Source: CAZPHU01 sp964419255 (lineage in GTDB: Bacteria; Fibrobacterota; Chitinivibrionia; Chitinivibrionales; CAYFVL01). Taken from it: 64,000 nucleotides of DNA. Positions 24,903-32,482 of this stretch are shown here, in pieces. The notes beneath the pieces were generated by a model, which saw only the letters and a program-made list of their open reading frames with translations, was not told where the DNA came from and did not search any database. The position numbers and the translations under genes were made by a program. Position 1 is the first letter of the stretch; each line of letters begins with the position of its first letter. The stretch covers positions 10,075-74,074 of the forward strand of contig CAYQOU010000010.1 in the NCBI GenBank assembly GCA_964419255.1. The letters are read 5' to 3'.

Positions 24903-26090
24903 ATGACTGCGATGCCGATAACAGGTTTAGGGGCAGTCTGCGCGGCTGGTGATTCAGTCGAATCATCCATGCCCGCCATTATTCGTGGTGAGGACGGCCT
25001 CACCCCCCTTCGCCTTTTTGACAGCGGACTGAAACAGGTACCGTTGTGCGGACAGGTTGAGGATTCTGAAACCTGCCGCAGATTTACCAAACACACCAAC
25101 CGCACGACAGCTTTCGGTGTGATGGCCGCAGAGCAGGCTCTGAAGTCGTTTGCCGATCGAAGCGGATTACGTCTGGGGTTAGTTTTGGCAACCACTGTTG
25201 CCGGCATGCGGCGATCGGAGCGATTTCTAAACGCTTACCGAAAGGATCCTCAACGGATATTTCAGGCCGGCGTCGATCTTTCAGAACACGAGCCGACAGT
25301 GGTCTCCGGTACGATCGCCCGTCATTTCAAGGCTGAGGGATTTCATACAATATCAACAGCCTGTTCCACTGGACTTCATGCGATTGGTATGGCCAAGCGC
25401 CTCCTGGAACAAAACCACTACGATCTGTGCCTGGCGGTGGGCACCGATGCTCTGTCGCTTCTCACGGTAAGAGGATTCGCCAGTTTGATGCTTATAGACT
25501 TTGACGGTTGCAAACCCTTTGATAAAAAGAGAGTAGGCATTAGTCTGGGAGAAGGCGCGGGAGCTGTTTTGATGGCCAGACCGGAGGTTGTAAAAACATA
25601 CCGGATTCCGGTTCATGCCTATGTGAGCGGCTGGGGAGCGTCGGCAGATTGTTACCACATGACCGCCCCTCATCCGCAAGGCAATGGGGCAAGAAAAGCG
25701 GTGATGAGGGCTCTTGAAGAGTCGAAACTTTCACCTGACGACATCGACTTTATTGCGGCACACGGTACTGCGACTCCAGATAATGACAGTGCGGAGATTC
25801 AGGCGATGAAAACTCTGTTTGCCTCCCTCCCCCCGTTTTGCTCCCTGAAACGGACATTAGGACACACTCTTGCTGCATCTGGCATTTTGGAAGCGGTTTT
25901 TGCGATTCGAGCAATGGAGCATGGGATAGTACCGCCAACCGCAGGATTTATGCACACAGATGATAATATCGGAGCTGAGCCTTCCCCCGGTGAAAAGAAG
26001 GATATCAATAACCTTTTAAAGAATTCGTTTGGATTTGGCGGCAATAATGCTGCTGTCATTTTTTCACGTCGCGCCTCAAACCAAGAGTAG
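24903..26090 (+). CDS. Beta-ketoacyl-ACP synthase (KS), second pair
   Basis: 395 residues, FabF-like. Cys in STACSTGLHAIG, His in AAHGTATPDNDS and His in LKRTLGHTLAASG are all present, with the C-terminal FGFGGNNAAVIF loop. It starts one base after the ACP stop, at ATG 24903; the longer frame belongs to another reading frame. FGFGGNN supports a real condensing enzyme rather than a decarboxylase. Paired with the Gln-containing KS-like gene 5 bases downstream. Confidence 0.9.
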   Translation: MTAMPITGLGAVCAAGDSVESSMPAIIRGEDGLTPLRLFDSGLKQVPLCGQVEDSETCRRFTKHTNRTTAFGVMAAEQALKSFADRSGLRLGLVLATTVAGMRRSERFLNAYRKDPQRIFQAGVDLSEHEPTVVSGTIARHFKAEGFHTISTACSTGLHAIGMAKRLLEQNHYDLCLAVGTDALSLLTVRGFASLMLIDFDGCKPFDKKRVGISLGEGAGAVLMARPEVVKTYRIPVHAYVSGWGASADCYHMTAPHPQGNGARKAVMRALEESKLSPDDIDFIAAHGTATPDNDSAEIQAMKTLFASLPPFCSLKRTLGHTLAASGILEAVFAIRAMEHGIVPPTAGFMHTDDNIGAEPSPGEKKDINNLLKNSFGFGGNNAAVIFSRRASNQE

Positions 26091-26095
26091 TGAGA

Positions 26096-26899
26096 ATGTA
26101 TCTGCCGATTATCTCAACGTACATGCTTGAGCCGGACTCACATCAAGAGTGGGAGAAACAAATTCCCGCATCCATGAAACGTCGTGATCCCAGGATCTGG
26201 CAAATGGCATGGTTTGCGGCGCAAGAGGCGATAGAAAAGGCCGGTTGTCAGCCACGCTCAGTCATCGTAGCAACCGCATTGGGTGCTTTAGATGAGACAT
26301 GCCGTTATCTGGACAATGTATTTGCAACGGGTTTTGGGTCCCCGAAAAATTTCATCGCATCCGTTCATAACAGCATGGCGGGTAAGCTTGCCATGGCATT
26401 TTCAGTACAAGGACCGAATCTAACCATGTGCGAGGGGCAAAACTCCTTTGCCTCCGCCTTGATTGCCGCTTCACTGCTTACACCGCACGACTTTCCGACA
26501 TTGTTGCTAAGCGTGGATGAGAATATTGGCATTCTCCAGGATGTGCACCCACATCTGTCTGACGATTGCCGGCCATGGTTATCTGAAGGGTGGCAGGATT
26601 GTGCAATCGCATTCGTGCTTGGGGCTGCCGATGATCAGGTGGCAAAGCCTGCCCTGTCGGCTGCGGGAATATGTCCGGTGGATAGGACAACGCCCCCACA
26701 GGAGGCCTGCATTTCGCTGGTGCAGAACAGGGGCTGGCAAACCGATCGGTTGCTGCCGCTATCTGAAACAAGTGTCAGCTTTATCTCCCCGGCAAAGTGT
26801 GCGTATTCAAAATTTATGGAGAAAATATCGGGGACCACCCTTATTGGCTCCTATTCGCCATCTTCATCTGGAGCAGCAGTTACAGCATTATGTCAGTGA
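26096..26899 (+). CDS. Ketosynthase-like chain-length factor with Gln in place of the catalytic Cys (second pair)
   Basis: About 267 residues of the N-terminal thiolase half. The usual GPNLT-S-T-A-C segment reads GPNLTMCEGQNSFASAL, so the nucleophile position is Gln. This is the hallmark of chain-length factors in type II polyketide systems, where Gln promotes decarboxylation of the malonyl unit. Motifs ATALGALDETCRYLDNVF and GSPKNFIASVHNSMAGKLA match ketosynthase N-terminal helices. The start could be the GTG at 26090 that touches the KS stop. Confidence 0.72.
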   Translation: MYLPIISTYMLEPDSHQEWEKQIPASMKRRDPRIWQMAWFAAQEAIEKAGCQPRSVIVATALGALDETCRYLDNVFATGFGSPKNFIASVHNSMAGKLAMAFSVQGPNLTMCEGQNSFASALIAASLLTPHDFPTLLLSVDENIGILQDVHPHLSDDCRPWLSEGWQDCAIAFVLGAADDQVAKPALSAAGICPVDRTTPPQEACISLVQNRGWQTDRLLPLSETSVSFISPAKCAYSKFMEKISGTTLIGSYSPSSSGAAVTALCQ

Positions 26900-27690
26900 C
26901 TCCTTTTCACCTGTGGATTGTATCAGCCGCCCTCTCCTGTCTGGTAAGAGGTAAAAGCAGGTCCAGCCGATACGCAAGCAACCTGCTTCTCGCGGCTCAT
27001 ACCGCTGCATTTGTGCGCGGAATTTTCGATATGAGGAGTCAGTTTTTTTGCCCGGTACTCTGGCGGGGAAATCCGAATAGCAACAGTATCGCACTTACAT
27101 TCGATGACGGCCCCGATCCGATGGTGACTGAAAATGTATTGGATTTACTGGCAACCTACAGGTTAAAGGCCACCTTTTTCGTTATTTCCGCCAGAGCACG
27201 GCGACATCCCCTGCTTCTGACCAAAACGATTCAGGCTGGGCATACGATCGGCTGTCATGACCTGACACACGCGCCCACATCCAATTTCCGGCGACGTGCA
27301 CAACTGGTACGAGACATCTCGGAGGCAAGAAATATCATTTATGATATCACCGGGTTTACCCCCCGACTCTATCGGCCGCCTGTCGGGTTAATGAACCCTC
27401 ATATACAACCTGCTCTTACCCAGCTTGACATGGATTGTATCGGGTGGAGCAGATCGACACGGGAGGCCGGTAATCGCAGACTAAAGAAAATTTTGAAACT
27501 TGATACCCTGGCAGGTCCGGGGGAAATTGTTCTTCTACACGATTCAATGCCAAAAATTGCTTACAGGGAAGTATTCCTTGAAAAATTAGAAAAGCTCTTC
27601 GCCTCAATACAGAAGAAGAATTTGCGCGCAGTTGCGGTTAATACGCTTCTGAATATTCCGGCGTACTCCATGAGATTTGATGACTTTTAA
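26890..27690 (+). CDS. Polysaccharide deacetylase (NodB/CE4 family) with N-terminal membrane segment
   Basis: 266 residues. After a hydrophobic N-terminus (FHLWIVSAALSCLV) comes a NodB domain: the catalytic Asp pair TFDDGPDP, the metal His motif HDLTHAP, the YRPPVG loop and the final LLHDSM. These enzymes remove N- or O-acetyl groups from sugars at the cell surface, using a divalent metal. Membership of a ketosynthase-ACP cluster is unusual and suggests deacylation of a glycolipid head group or precursor. I chose the Met at 26890, overlapping the previous gene by 10 bases; a frame from 26797 would overlap by 103. Confidence 0.82.
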   Translation: MSVTPFHLWIVSAALSCLVRGKSRSSRYASNLLLAAHTAAFVRGIFDMRSQFFCPVLWRGNPNSNSIALTFDDGPDPMVTENVLDLLATYRLKATFFVISARARRHPLLLTKTIQAGHTIGCHDLTHAPTSNFRRRAQLVRDISEARNIIYDITGFTPRLYRPPVGLMNPHIQPALTQLDMDCIGWSRSTREAGNRRLKKILKLDTLAGPGEIVLLHDSMPKIAYREVFLEKLEKLFASIQKKNLRAVAVNTLLNIPAYSMRFDDF

Positions 27691-27704
27691 CAGGATTGAT
27701 AATC

Positions 27705-28313
27705 ATGCTTCGTTTTACCCTCCTCTTGATGCTCTCTATCAGTGCAGTTGCTCAGACTGCTGAGGTCAGTGACAGTTTGCTGCAGTTCATTGCGGGCAAG
27801 CTCAAACAAAATCGTCACTTCACCGCCCCATTTACTCAGAAACGATATATGGCAATGTTTGAGAAGCCTTTAATATCCGAAGGTACAATAAATTACTTAT
27901 ATCCTGACAATATTCGCATCGAGTATGTCACTCCTTTTGAATCGGTCATTCTTTTAACGGAGAATAGTATCAACAGGTATCGGATAGAAAATGGTAAATA
28001 CATCAAGCAACCATCTCTTGAGATAGTAGCAAAAGCAATCACCAAAGAGATTATCAGATACGTTTCCGGTGAGTTTATTTCAAATGGCCCCTATCGCATT
28101 ACCTCCGCCTCCGGAGCCGAAAGACATTTTATTCTTACACCTACCAATGCCGCAGTAAAGGCTATATTCGACCGTATCGAGCTGTTCTTCCCTGCGGATC
28201 CGACTTATGTTCAGAAGGTAAAACTGGTGGAAACAAGCAATGATTCAATAGTTATCGAACATGAACCGCCCTCTTTTGAACCGGTGCCCGATTCGGTTTT
28301 TTCTATCAGGTAG
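27705..28313 (+). CDS. LolA-like outer-membrane lipoprotein carrier/lipid chaperone
   Basis: About 202 residues with a signal peptide (LLLMLSISAVAQ) and the LolA fold: FTQKRYMAMFEKPLISEGTINYLYPDNIRIEYVTPFESVILL and a C-terminal IVIEHEPPSFEPVPDSVFSIR strand. LolA-type proteins carry lipids through the periplasm; dedicated versions occur in aryl-polyene-type clusters. AGGA lies 9 bases before ATG 27705, which I prefer to the TTG at 27696. It is 14 bases after the deacetylase and 4 before the lipoprotein, so it is the same transcript. Confidence 0.8.
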   Translation: MLRFTLLLMLSISAVAQTAEVSDSLLQFIAGKLKQNRHFTAPFTQKRYMAMFEKPLISEGTINYLYPDNIRIEYVTPFESVILLTENSINRYRIENGKYIKQPSLEIVAKAITKEIIRYVSGEFISNGPYRITSASGAERHFILTPTNAAVKAIFDRIELFFPADPTYVQKVKLVETSNDSIVIEHEPPSFEPVPDSVFSIR

Positions 28314-28317
28314 CATA

Positions 28318-28884
28318 ATGAAAATTACCACCACTATTGTCTCTATTCTGTTGCTCTCGGGGATTTTGTCGAGCTGTACCACTGTCCTGAATGGACAGAA
28401 AAAAAAGTGCATCCCGCCGGAGTTTTCTCGACATAACTGGTCGGCAAGCGGATTCTGTGATGTTTGGAAGGGTAAAAGCCGGATACGAACACGGGCTCGA
28501 ATCGAAATGAATGGTACGGAGATGAGTTTTGCCCTTCTGGATGAATTCGGGATGCCCCTGGCGGCGGTAAACGCCAGCCCTGAAGGATATTCAGTCCGGC
28601 GAGCTTTTCCCCCTCTGAACAAAAAAATAATCTTGCAAGCGGCTGAGGGATTATACGCATTCGGACTGATATCACTGTTGAGTAAACCTGTGTCCGCCAG
28701 GCCGGTTTCACCGTCAGTCGAATTGACCCGGAACAGTTGCTTCACCCTTTACAACTCTGATAAATTGGATTCGGCAAAAATCATGAGCCTCAGGCACAGC
28801 TCGAGTCTTTATAATTTGGATGCCGGGTGTATTCTAGTTAAAGGGAGTAGGGATACGGTATTTTCCTTTACTCCTTCCGATTAG
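28318..28884 (+). CDS. Outer-membrane lipoprotein of the ketosynthase cluster (DUF3261-like)
   Basis: 188 residues with a clear lipoprotein signal: KITTTIVSILLLSGILSSC, Cys at about residue 20. The mature part (FSRHNWSASGFCDVWKGKSRIRTRARIEMNGTEMSFALLDEFGMPLAAV) is beta-rich and resembles the small DUF3261-type lipoproteins that accompany LolA-like genes in aryl-polyene clusters. The family assignment is from general resemblance. Its end overlaps by 17 bases the end of the convergent lnt gene. Last gene of the cluster. Confidence 0.6.
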   Translation: MKITTTIVSILLLSGILSSCTTVLNGQKKKCIPPEFSRHNWSASGFCDVWKGKSRIRTRARIEMNGTEMSFALLDEFGMPLAAVNASPEGYSVRRAFPPLNKKIILQAAEGLYAFGLISLLSKPVSARPVSPSVELTRNSCFTLYNSDKLDSAKIMSLRHSSSLYNLDAGCILVKGSRDTVFSFTPSD

Positions 28885-30484
28885 CAGCTTTACCGACCGG
28901 GGGATTCGAAGAGAAACGCATGAAAAGTCGAATCGAAGTGGCCAGTAGTAAAAACACCAGTGAAAGCCAGACAAGCCAATCACCATACCTGGTGTAGATA
29001 GTTTTTACCGATGAAAGTGGAACGGACACCACCAGTGAATCACGAGTAAACAAGCCGGTTCTTCCCAGTTCACGTCCAAACTGGTCTGCTGCAAGAGAAA
29101 TGCCCGAATTGGCGCTTCTAACGAGGGATACACCGTTTTCTATGCTTCGCATACGAGCCATAATGGCATGCTGGTGAGGAGCCGTAGATCTCCCAAACCA
29201 CCCATCATTAGTAATATTGACCAGCAAATTGGCCCCTTCTTGGACCCTTTTGCGAACCAACGCAGGAAAAATCATCTCATAGCAGATAAAGGGAGCCGCC
29301 ATTATATCCTTTCCGGCATTAAACACTACCGGCTCTGTCCCCCGTGAGAAATCGGCACTGCCTATATTCAAACGACTCAGAATCGGAAACTGGCTCTTGA
29401 AAGGAATAGATTCGCTTCCGGGCACTAACTGCATCTTGTAATAAGGTATGAACCGGTCGGTCGCCCCTGCAATCATATAGGCCGTATTGAATACATCGTA
29501 CTTTTTGGCGACATCTTCTGCGTACTCCCAGTGGAGAGAGCCTGTGATGATAGGAGTGCCCACCCTATCAGCCCAGGAAGCTACCCGATCGCGGATATGA
29601 GGACGTTTTAGCAAATAGCAGTATATTGCGCTTTCGGGGAGGACAATCAGGTCGAGTGAATCATCCCTTTGCTCTACAATCATCTTTTCCACGACATTCA
29701 GAGAACTATCCAGAGAGTTATTTCCCCAGTTAGTCTGATCCAGATTTATCTGGAGCACCGAAACATTGATTCGATCGTTTTCCATCGGCTCAATTTTTAT
29801 CATTCCCCAGAAATAGACACCCGCAAGAAAAGTGGCAAATACCGCAAGATGCAACCATTTCTGCGCGATAACATTGCTTAGCCAGTAGCTGCGTAATAAT
29901 TCGAAAATCAGTATGTTGCCCAAAACAATCAGAAAGGAGAGCAGATATACCCCTCCGACAGAGCCAAGCTGCGCAAGAGGAGATATTGGCACAAACACAT
30001 ATCCAAGATTCATCCACGGAAAGGCAAGATCCCCGAGTGTACGAAAGTATTCGATGAGAATCCAGACGGAAGGAAACAGAAGCAAATACAGCCGGGGAAA
30101 CGATTTGTAAACGAGCCGGAACAACATTCCTATTCCCAGATAATACAATGCCACAACGGCTGTTGTAAATGCCAGCCCAAGAAGAATAAGATGCTTGAGT
30201 CCCTCCACCCCTACATTGCTGATCCAGTAAAACTGACTCAGTGATGCTGATATGCCGAAAAGGTATACATGTAAAACCGCCCTTTTTGCAGGTTTCTGCA
30301 GGGCAAAAATCATCATCGGAACAAGCAAAATGAAAGAAAGCAGGGGAAACCCCGCAAATAGCCAGTGGGTTTCGTGATTGAATGGGGGCAAAGAGACAGC
30401 AAAAAGTAAACCGGATAGAAGCGGTACATACCAGCGGTTGGATTGTTTATACCAGCTATATAGTAGATTAATCAGTTTTTTCAT
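28868..30484 (-). CDS. lnt: Apolipoprotein N-acyltransferase
   Basis: About 538 residues: six to eight N-terminal membrane segments, then a nitrilase-fold domain with the Glu-Lys-Cys triad in VLPESAIYC, YYKMQLVPGSE and ICYEMIFP, and NITNDGWFGRSTAPHQH. Adds the third acyl chain to lipoproteins at the inner membrane. Its presence supports Lol-type sorting and a diderm envelope. I use Met 30484 (MKKLINLLYSW); a 14-codon longer frame starts at 30526. Neither has a strong ribosome site. Confidence 0.93.
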   Translation of the reverse strand: MKKLINLLYSWYKQSNRWYVPLLSGLLFAVSLPPFNHETHWLFAGFPLLSFILLVPMMIFALQKPAKRAVLHVYLFGISASLSQFYWISNVGVEGLKHLILLGLAFTTAVVALYYLGIGMLFRLVYKSFPRLYLLLFPSVWILIEYFRTLGDLAFPWMNLGYVFVPISPLAQLGSVGGVYLLSFLIVLGNILIFELLRSYWLSNVIAQKWLHLAVFATFLAGVYFWGMIKIEPMENDRINVSVLQINLDQTNWGNNSLDSSLNVVEKMIVEQRDDSLDLIVLPESAIYCYLLKRPHIRDRVASWADRVGTPIITGSLHWEYAEDVAKKYDVFNTAYMIAGATDRFIPYYKMQLVPGSESIPFKSQFPILSRLNIGSADFSRGTEPVVFNAGKDIMAAPFICYEMIFPALVRKRVQEGANLLVNITNDGWFGRSTAPHQHAIMARMRSIENGVSLVRSANSGISLAADQFGRELGRTGLFTRDSLVVSVPLSSVKTIYTRYGDWLVWLSLVFLLLATSIRLFMRFSSNPPVGKAANRKE

Positions 30485-30576
30485 AAGCAATGAGAAAATA
30501 GTTTGCGCAAAAATGGAGGACCTCATTCATTACGAATTAAAGGAAAAAAAGTGCTCTGGGAAAAAGATTAATGCCT

Positions 30577-30724
30577 GAATTGAGCGGTTCTGATTGATTC
30601 GCAATAGAATTGAAGGTTGGATGGTTGAAGCAATCTTGAAAATACCCCCTCGGTGCTATTTCCAGGATTGCTCAAGCCCTTATACTTCCGAGGGACAGGG
30701 GGCGCTGCGAGAATAACTTAATTC
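30577..30724 (+). repeat. Dispersed intergenic element R3
   Basis: 148 bases with inverted ends GAATTGAGCGGTTC...GAGAATAACTTAATTC. The interior AAATACCCCCTCGGTGCTATTTCC then AGGATTGCTCAAGCCC aligns with R1 and R2. It lies between the divergent ends of lnt and the FlgM-like gene. Confidence 0.7.
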
Positions 30725-30747
30725 ATGTTTAAAGAAAAAAAAGGGAT

Positions 30748-31008
30748 TCAGATACGCTGGTCGAATGCTTTTGCAAATGAATCACTCAAGTCGTCCAGCA
30801 CTTCTTTTGATTGATAATAGCCACTGCTAATCCGCTTTTTTACAACATCCAGCAACCTGCCTCTATCTGTCTTGGATGCACCGGATGGCTGACAGCTATC
30901 TATCTGAGGTGGTTGCTTTCTTGTACGTGGGGCAGCTTTTTGTTTCCGACCTGCACGGCCGATATCCGGTCTATACATATTACCGCCGCTAACAGGATTG
31001 ATATTCAT
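30748..31008 (-). CDS. Small basic protein with FlgM-like C-terminus
   Basis: 86 residues. The N-terminal half is polar and basic (RAGRKQKAAPRTRKQPPQ); the C-terminal half, RLLDVVKKRISSGYYQSKEVLDDLSDSFAKAF, resembles the sigma28-binding helices of anti-sigma factor FlgM (VKxxIxxGxYxxxxxxxAxxL). If right, it would restrain late flagellar gene expression, but no flagellar gene is near. Start at Met 31008 with GAGGG upstream; the longer frame (to 31155) would run through a strong hairpin and is unlikely to be translated. Confidence 0.5.
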   Translation of the reverse strand: MNINPVSGGNMYRPDIGRAGRKQKAAPRTRKQPPQIDSCQPSGASKTDRGRLLDVVKKRISSGYYQSKEVLDDLSDSFAKAFDQRI

Positions 31009-31093
31009 GAAAAAAGCCCTCAAGTTTCCCGACCTCTGTACCGATAAAACCAATACGTATGTGAGAAGTGTGCCATTTCTTGCTATTTTCTTT

Positions 31094-31126
31094 AAAGACA
31101 AAGATTTGCCGATCTTTGTCTTTTTT
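31094..31126 (+). terminator. Strong intrinsic terminator (plus strand)
   Basis: Perfect 11-bp stem AAAGACAAAGA (31094-31104) / TCTTTGTCTTT (31113-31123), 8-base loop, then further T on the plus strand. No plus-strand gene ends upstream of it; the nearest one (the FlgM-like gene) runs the other way and starts just beyond it. Confidence 0.7.
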
Positions 31127-31339
31127 CGTGCCACTTCAGGCAGACTAACACACACCCTCTCCTAATTAATATATCGGCAGTTCACGCATAAACTTTAATC
31201 AAAAATTCAACTGTTTTTTTTAAGCACGGACAGAGACTATAAGCTGCCGAAAACCGAATTTTGTTAATCAACCTTTTTTATCAGGCAGGCATGTTTTATT
31301 ATTATGCTGAAATATTTTGTCTTCATAATGGAGGGTCAC

Positions 31340-31564
31340 ATGAAAGAAAAAGTACAAGCGGTAATAAATGAGATTCGTCCCAATCTTCAAGCGGATGGCG
31401 GAGATATTGAGCTGGTTGACATCACCAGTGACAATGTTGTACACGTACGCCTCCAGGGTGCCTGTCGGGGATGTCCGGGAGCGGCTATGACATTGAAAAT
31501 GGGTGTTGAGCGCATTCTAAAGCAGCGCATACCCGAAGTATCCGGAGTTGAGAGCGTTGGCTGA
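31340..31564 (+). CDS. nfu: NifU C-terminal-domain (Nfu-type) iron-sulfur carrier
   Basis: 74 residues: VQAVINEIRPNLQADGGDIELVDI then the cluster-binding CRGCPGA and MTLKMGVERILKQRIPEV. Nfu proteins hold a 4Fe-4S cluster on the CxxC pair of a dimer and pass it to target enzymes. GGAGGG six bases before ATG 31340 selects this start. It lies far from nif, so it is probably a general Fe-S carrier. The DUF116 gene follows after a short GGAGCC/GGCTCC hairpin (31581-31598). Confidence 0.9.
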   Translation: MKEKVQAVINEIRPNLQADGGDIELVDITSDNVVHVRLQGACRGCPGAAMTLKMGVERILKQRIPEVSGVESVG

Positions 31565-31619
31565 TGCGACGCTGTCAGGGGGAGCCGATAAAGGCTCCTC
31601 CGCACATTACAAGGAGTCC

Positions 31620-32381
31620 ATGTGGCGTTCTGCATGGACCAAGGCTACGTTTCTTTCGTTCTGCTGGATAAGTTATCTACTCTGCCTGGGATTGGGTGGC
31701 GGGATATATTATTTGATCCATCCACGCCTGGTACAGATTACTCCCCTTCTGGACTGGACGATTCTGATTGCTTTCGGAACTTTTTTCCTGATATTAGGCG
31801 GTGGGCTGCTACTCCTGACCATCACCGCACTTACCGGTATAGACCTGCTCTATCCACACAATAAAAAGTCCGTCACGGTAAATCTTCTGTTTCCTATTGC
31901 AATCGCTTTGGGGAGATTGGTAGGAGTTCGCCGGGATAAGCTCAGGACATCTTTTGTGAAAGTAAATAACGCCCTTACCAAGGCTCAGCACAAAAGGATA
32001 AAAGGCGATCGAATCCTCATCTTACTTCCTCACTGCCTTCAGATAGATGTGTGTAACCGCAAGATTACAAACAAGATCTCAAATTGTGTACAGTGCGGAA
32101 GATGTCCCGTTGGAGATCTGGTGGGCCTGGGGAAAAAGTATAACCTTCATCTCGAGGTCGTAAATGGAGGGACGCTTGCACGCAAAAGAGTAGCGCAATT
32201 CCGCCCGCATGGCATTGTTGCGGTAGCATGTGAAAGAGATCTGACCCTGGGTATACAGGACGTGCATCCCATTCCGGTGTACGGTGTCATAAACGACAGG
32301 CCGTATGGGCCATGTGTCAACACACGCGTCGATATGAATCTGGTAGAAGAAGCCGTGCGGTTTTTCCGAAAGGATATCTGA
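31620..32381 (+). CDS. DUF116 membrane protein with Cys-rich metal site
   Basis: 253 residues. Two N-terminal membrane segments (about FLSFCWISYLLCLGLGGGIYYLI and WTILIAFGTFFLILGGGLLLLTI) precede a cytoplasmic domain with LLPHCLQIDVC, NCVQCGRCPVGDL and AVACERDL, the Cys set of the DUF116 family. The CxxCxxC-like group suggests an Fe-S or zinc site. The biochemical role is not established; adjacency to nfu fits an Fe-S protein. AAGGAGtcc directly precedes ATG 31620. Confidence 0.8.
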   Translation: MWRSAWTKATFLSFCWISYLLCLGLGGGIYYLIHPRLVQITPLLDWTILIAFGTFFLILGGGLLLLTITALTGIDLLYPHNKKSVTVNLLFPIAIALGRLVGVRRDKLRTSFVKVNNALTKAQHKRIKGDRILILLPHCLQIDVCNRKITNKISNCVQCGRCPVGDLVGLGKKYNLHLEVVNGGTLARKRVAQFRPHGIVAVACERDLTLGIQDVHPIPVYGVINDRPYGPCVNTRVDMNLVEEAVRFFRKDI

Positions 32382-32386
32382 TACAT

Positions 32387-32482
32387 GAATTGTGCGGCTC
32401 AGAGTAGGATGAGTCGCGCATTCCCTTCAAACGGCATCACCGCCGGAGAATCGCTCAATTCTGCCGGAGAATCTCTCAGTTC
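32387..32482. repeat. Dispersed intergenic element R4 with an extra tandem end
   Basis: GAATTGTGCGGCTCAGAG at the left and GAGAATCGCTCAATTC at the right (32446-32461) form terminal inverted repeats of a 75-base element. A second, imperfect copy of the right end (GCCGGAGAATCTCTCAGTTCTG) follows as a tandem 21-base repeat and provides the stop codon region of the XPB helicase gene. Confidence 0.65.
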
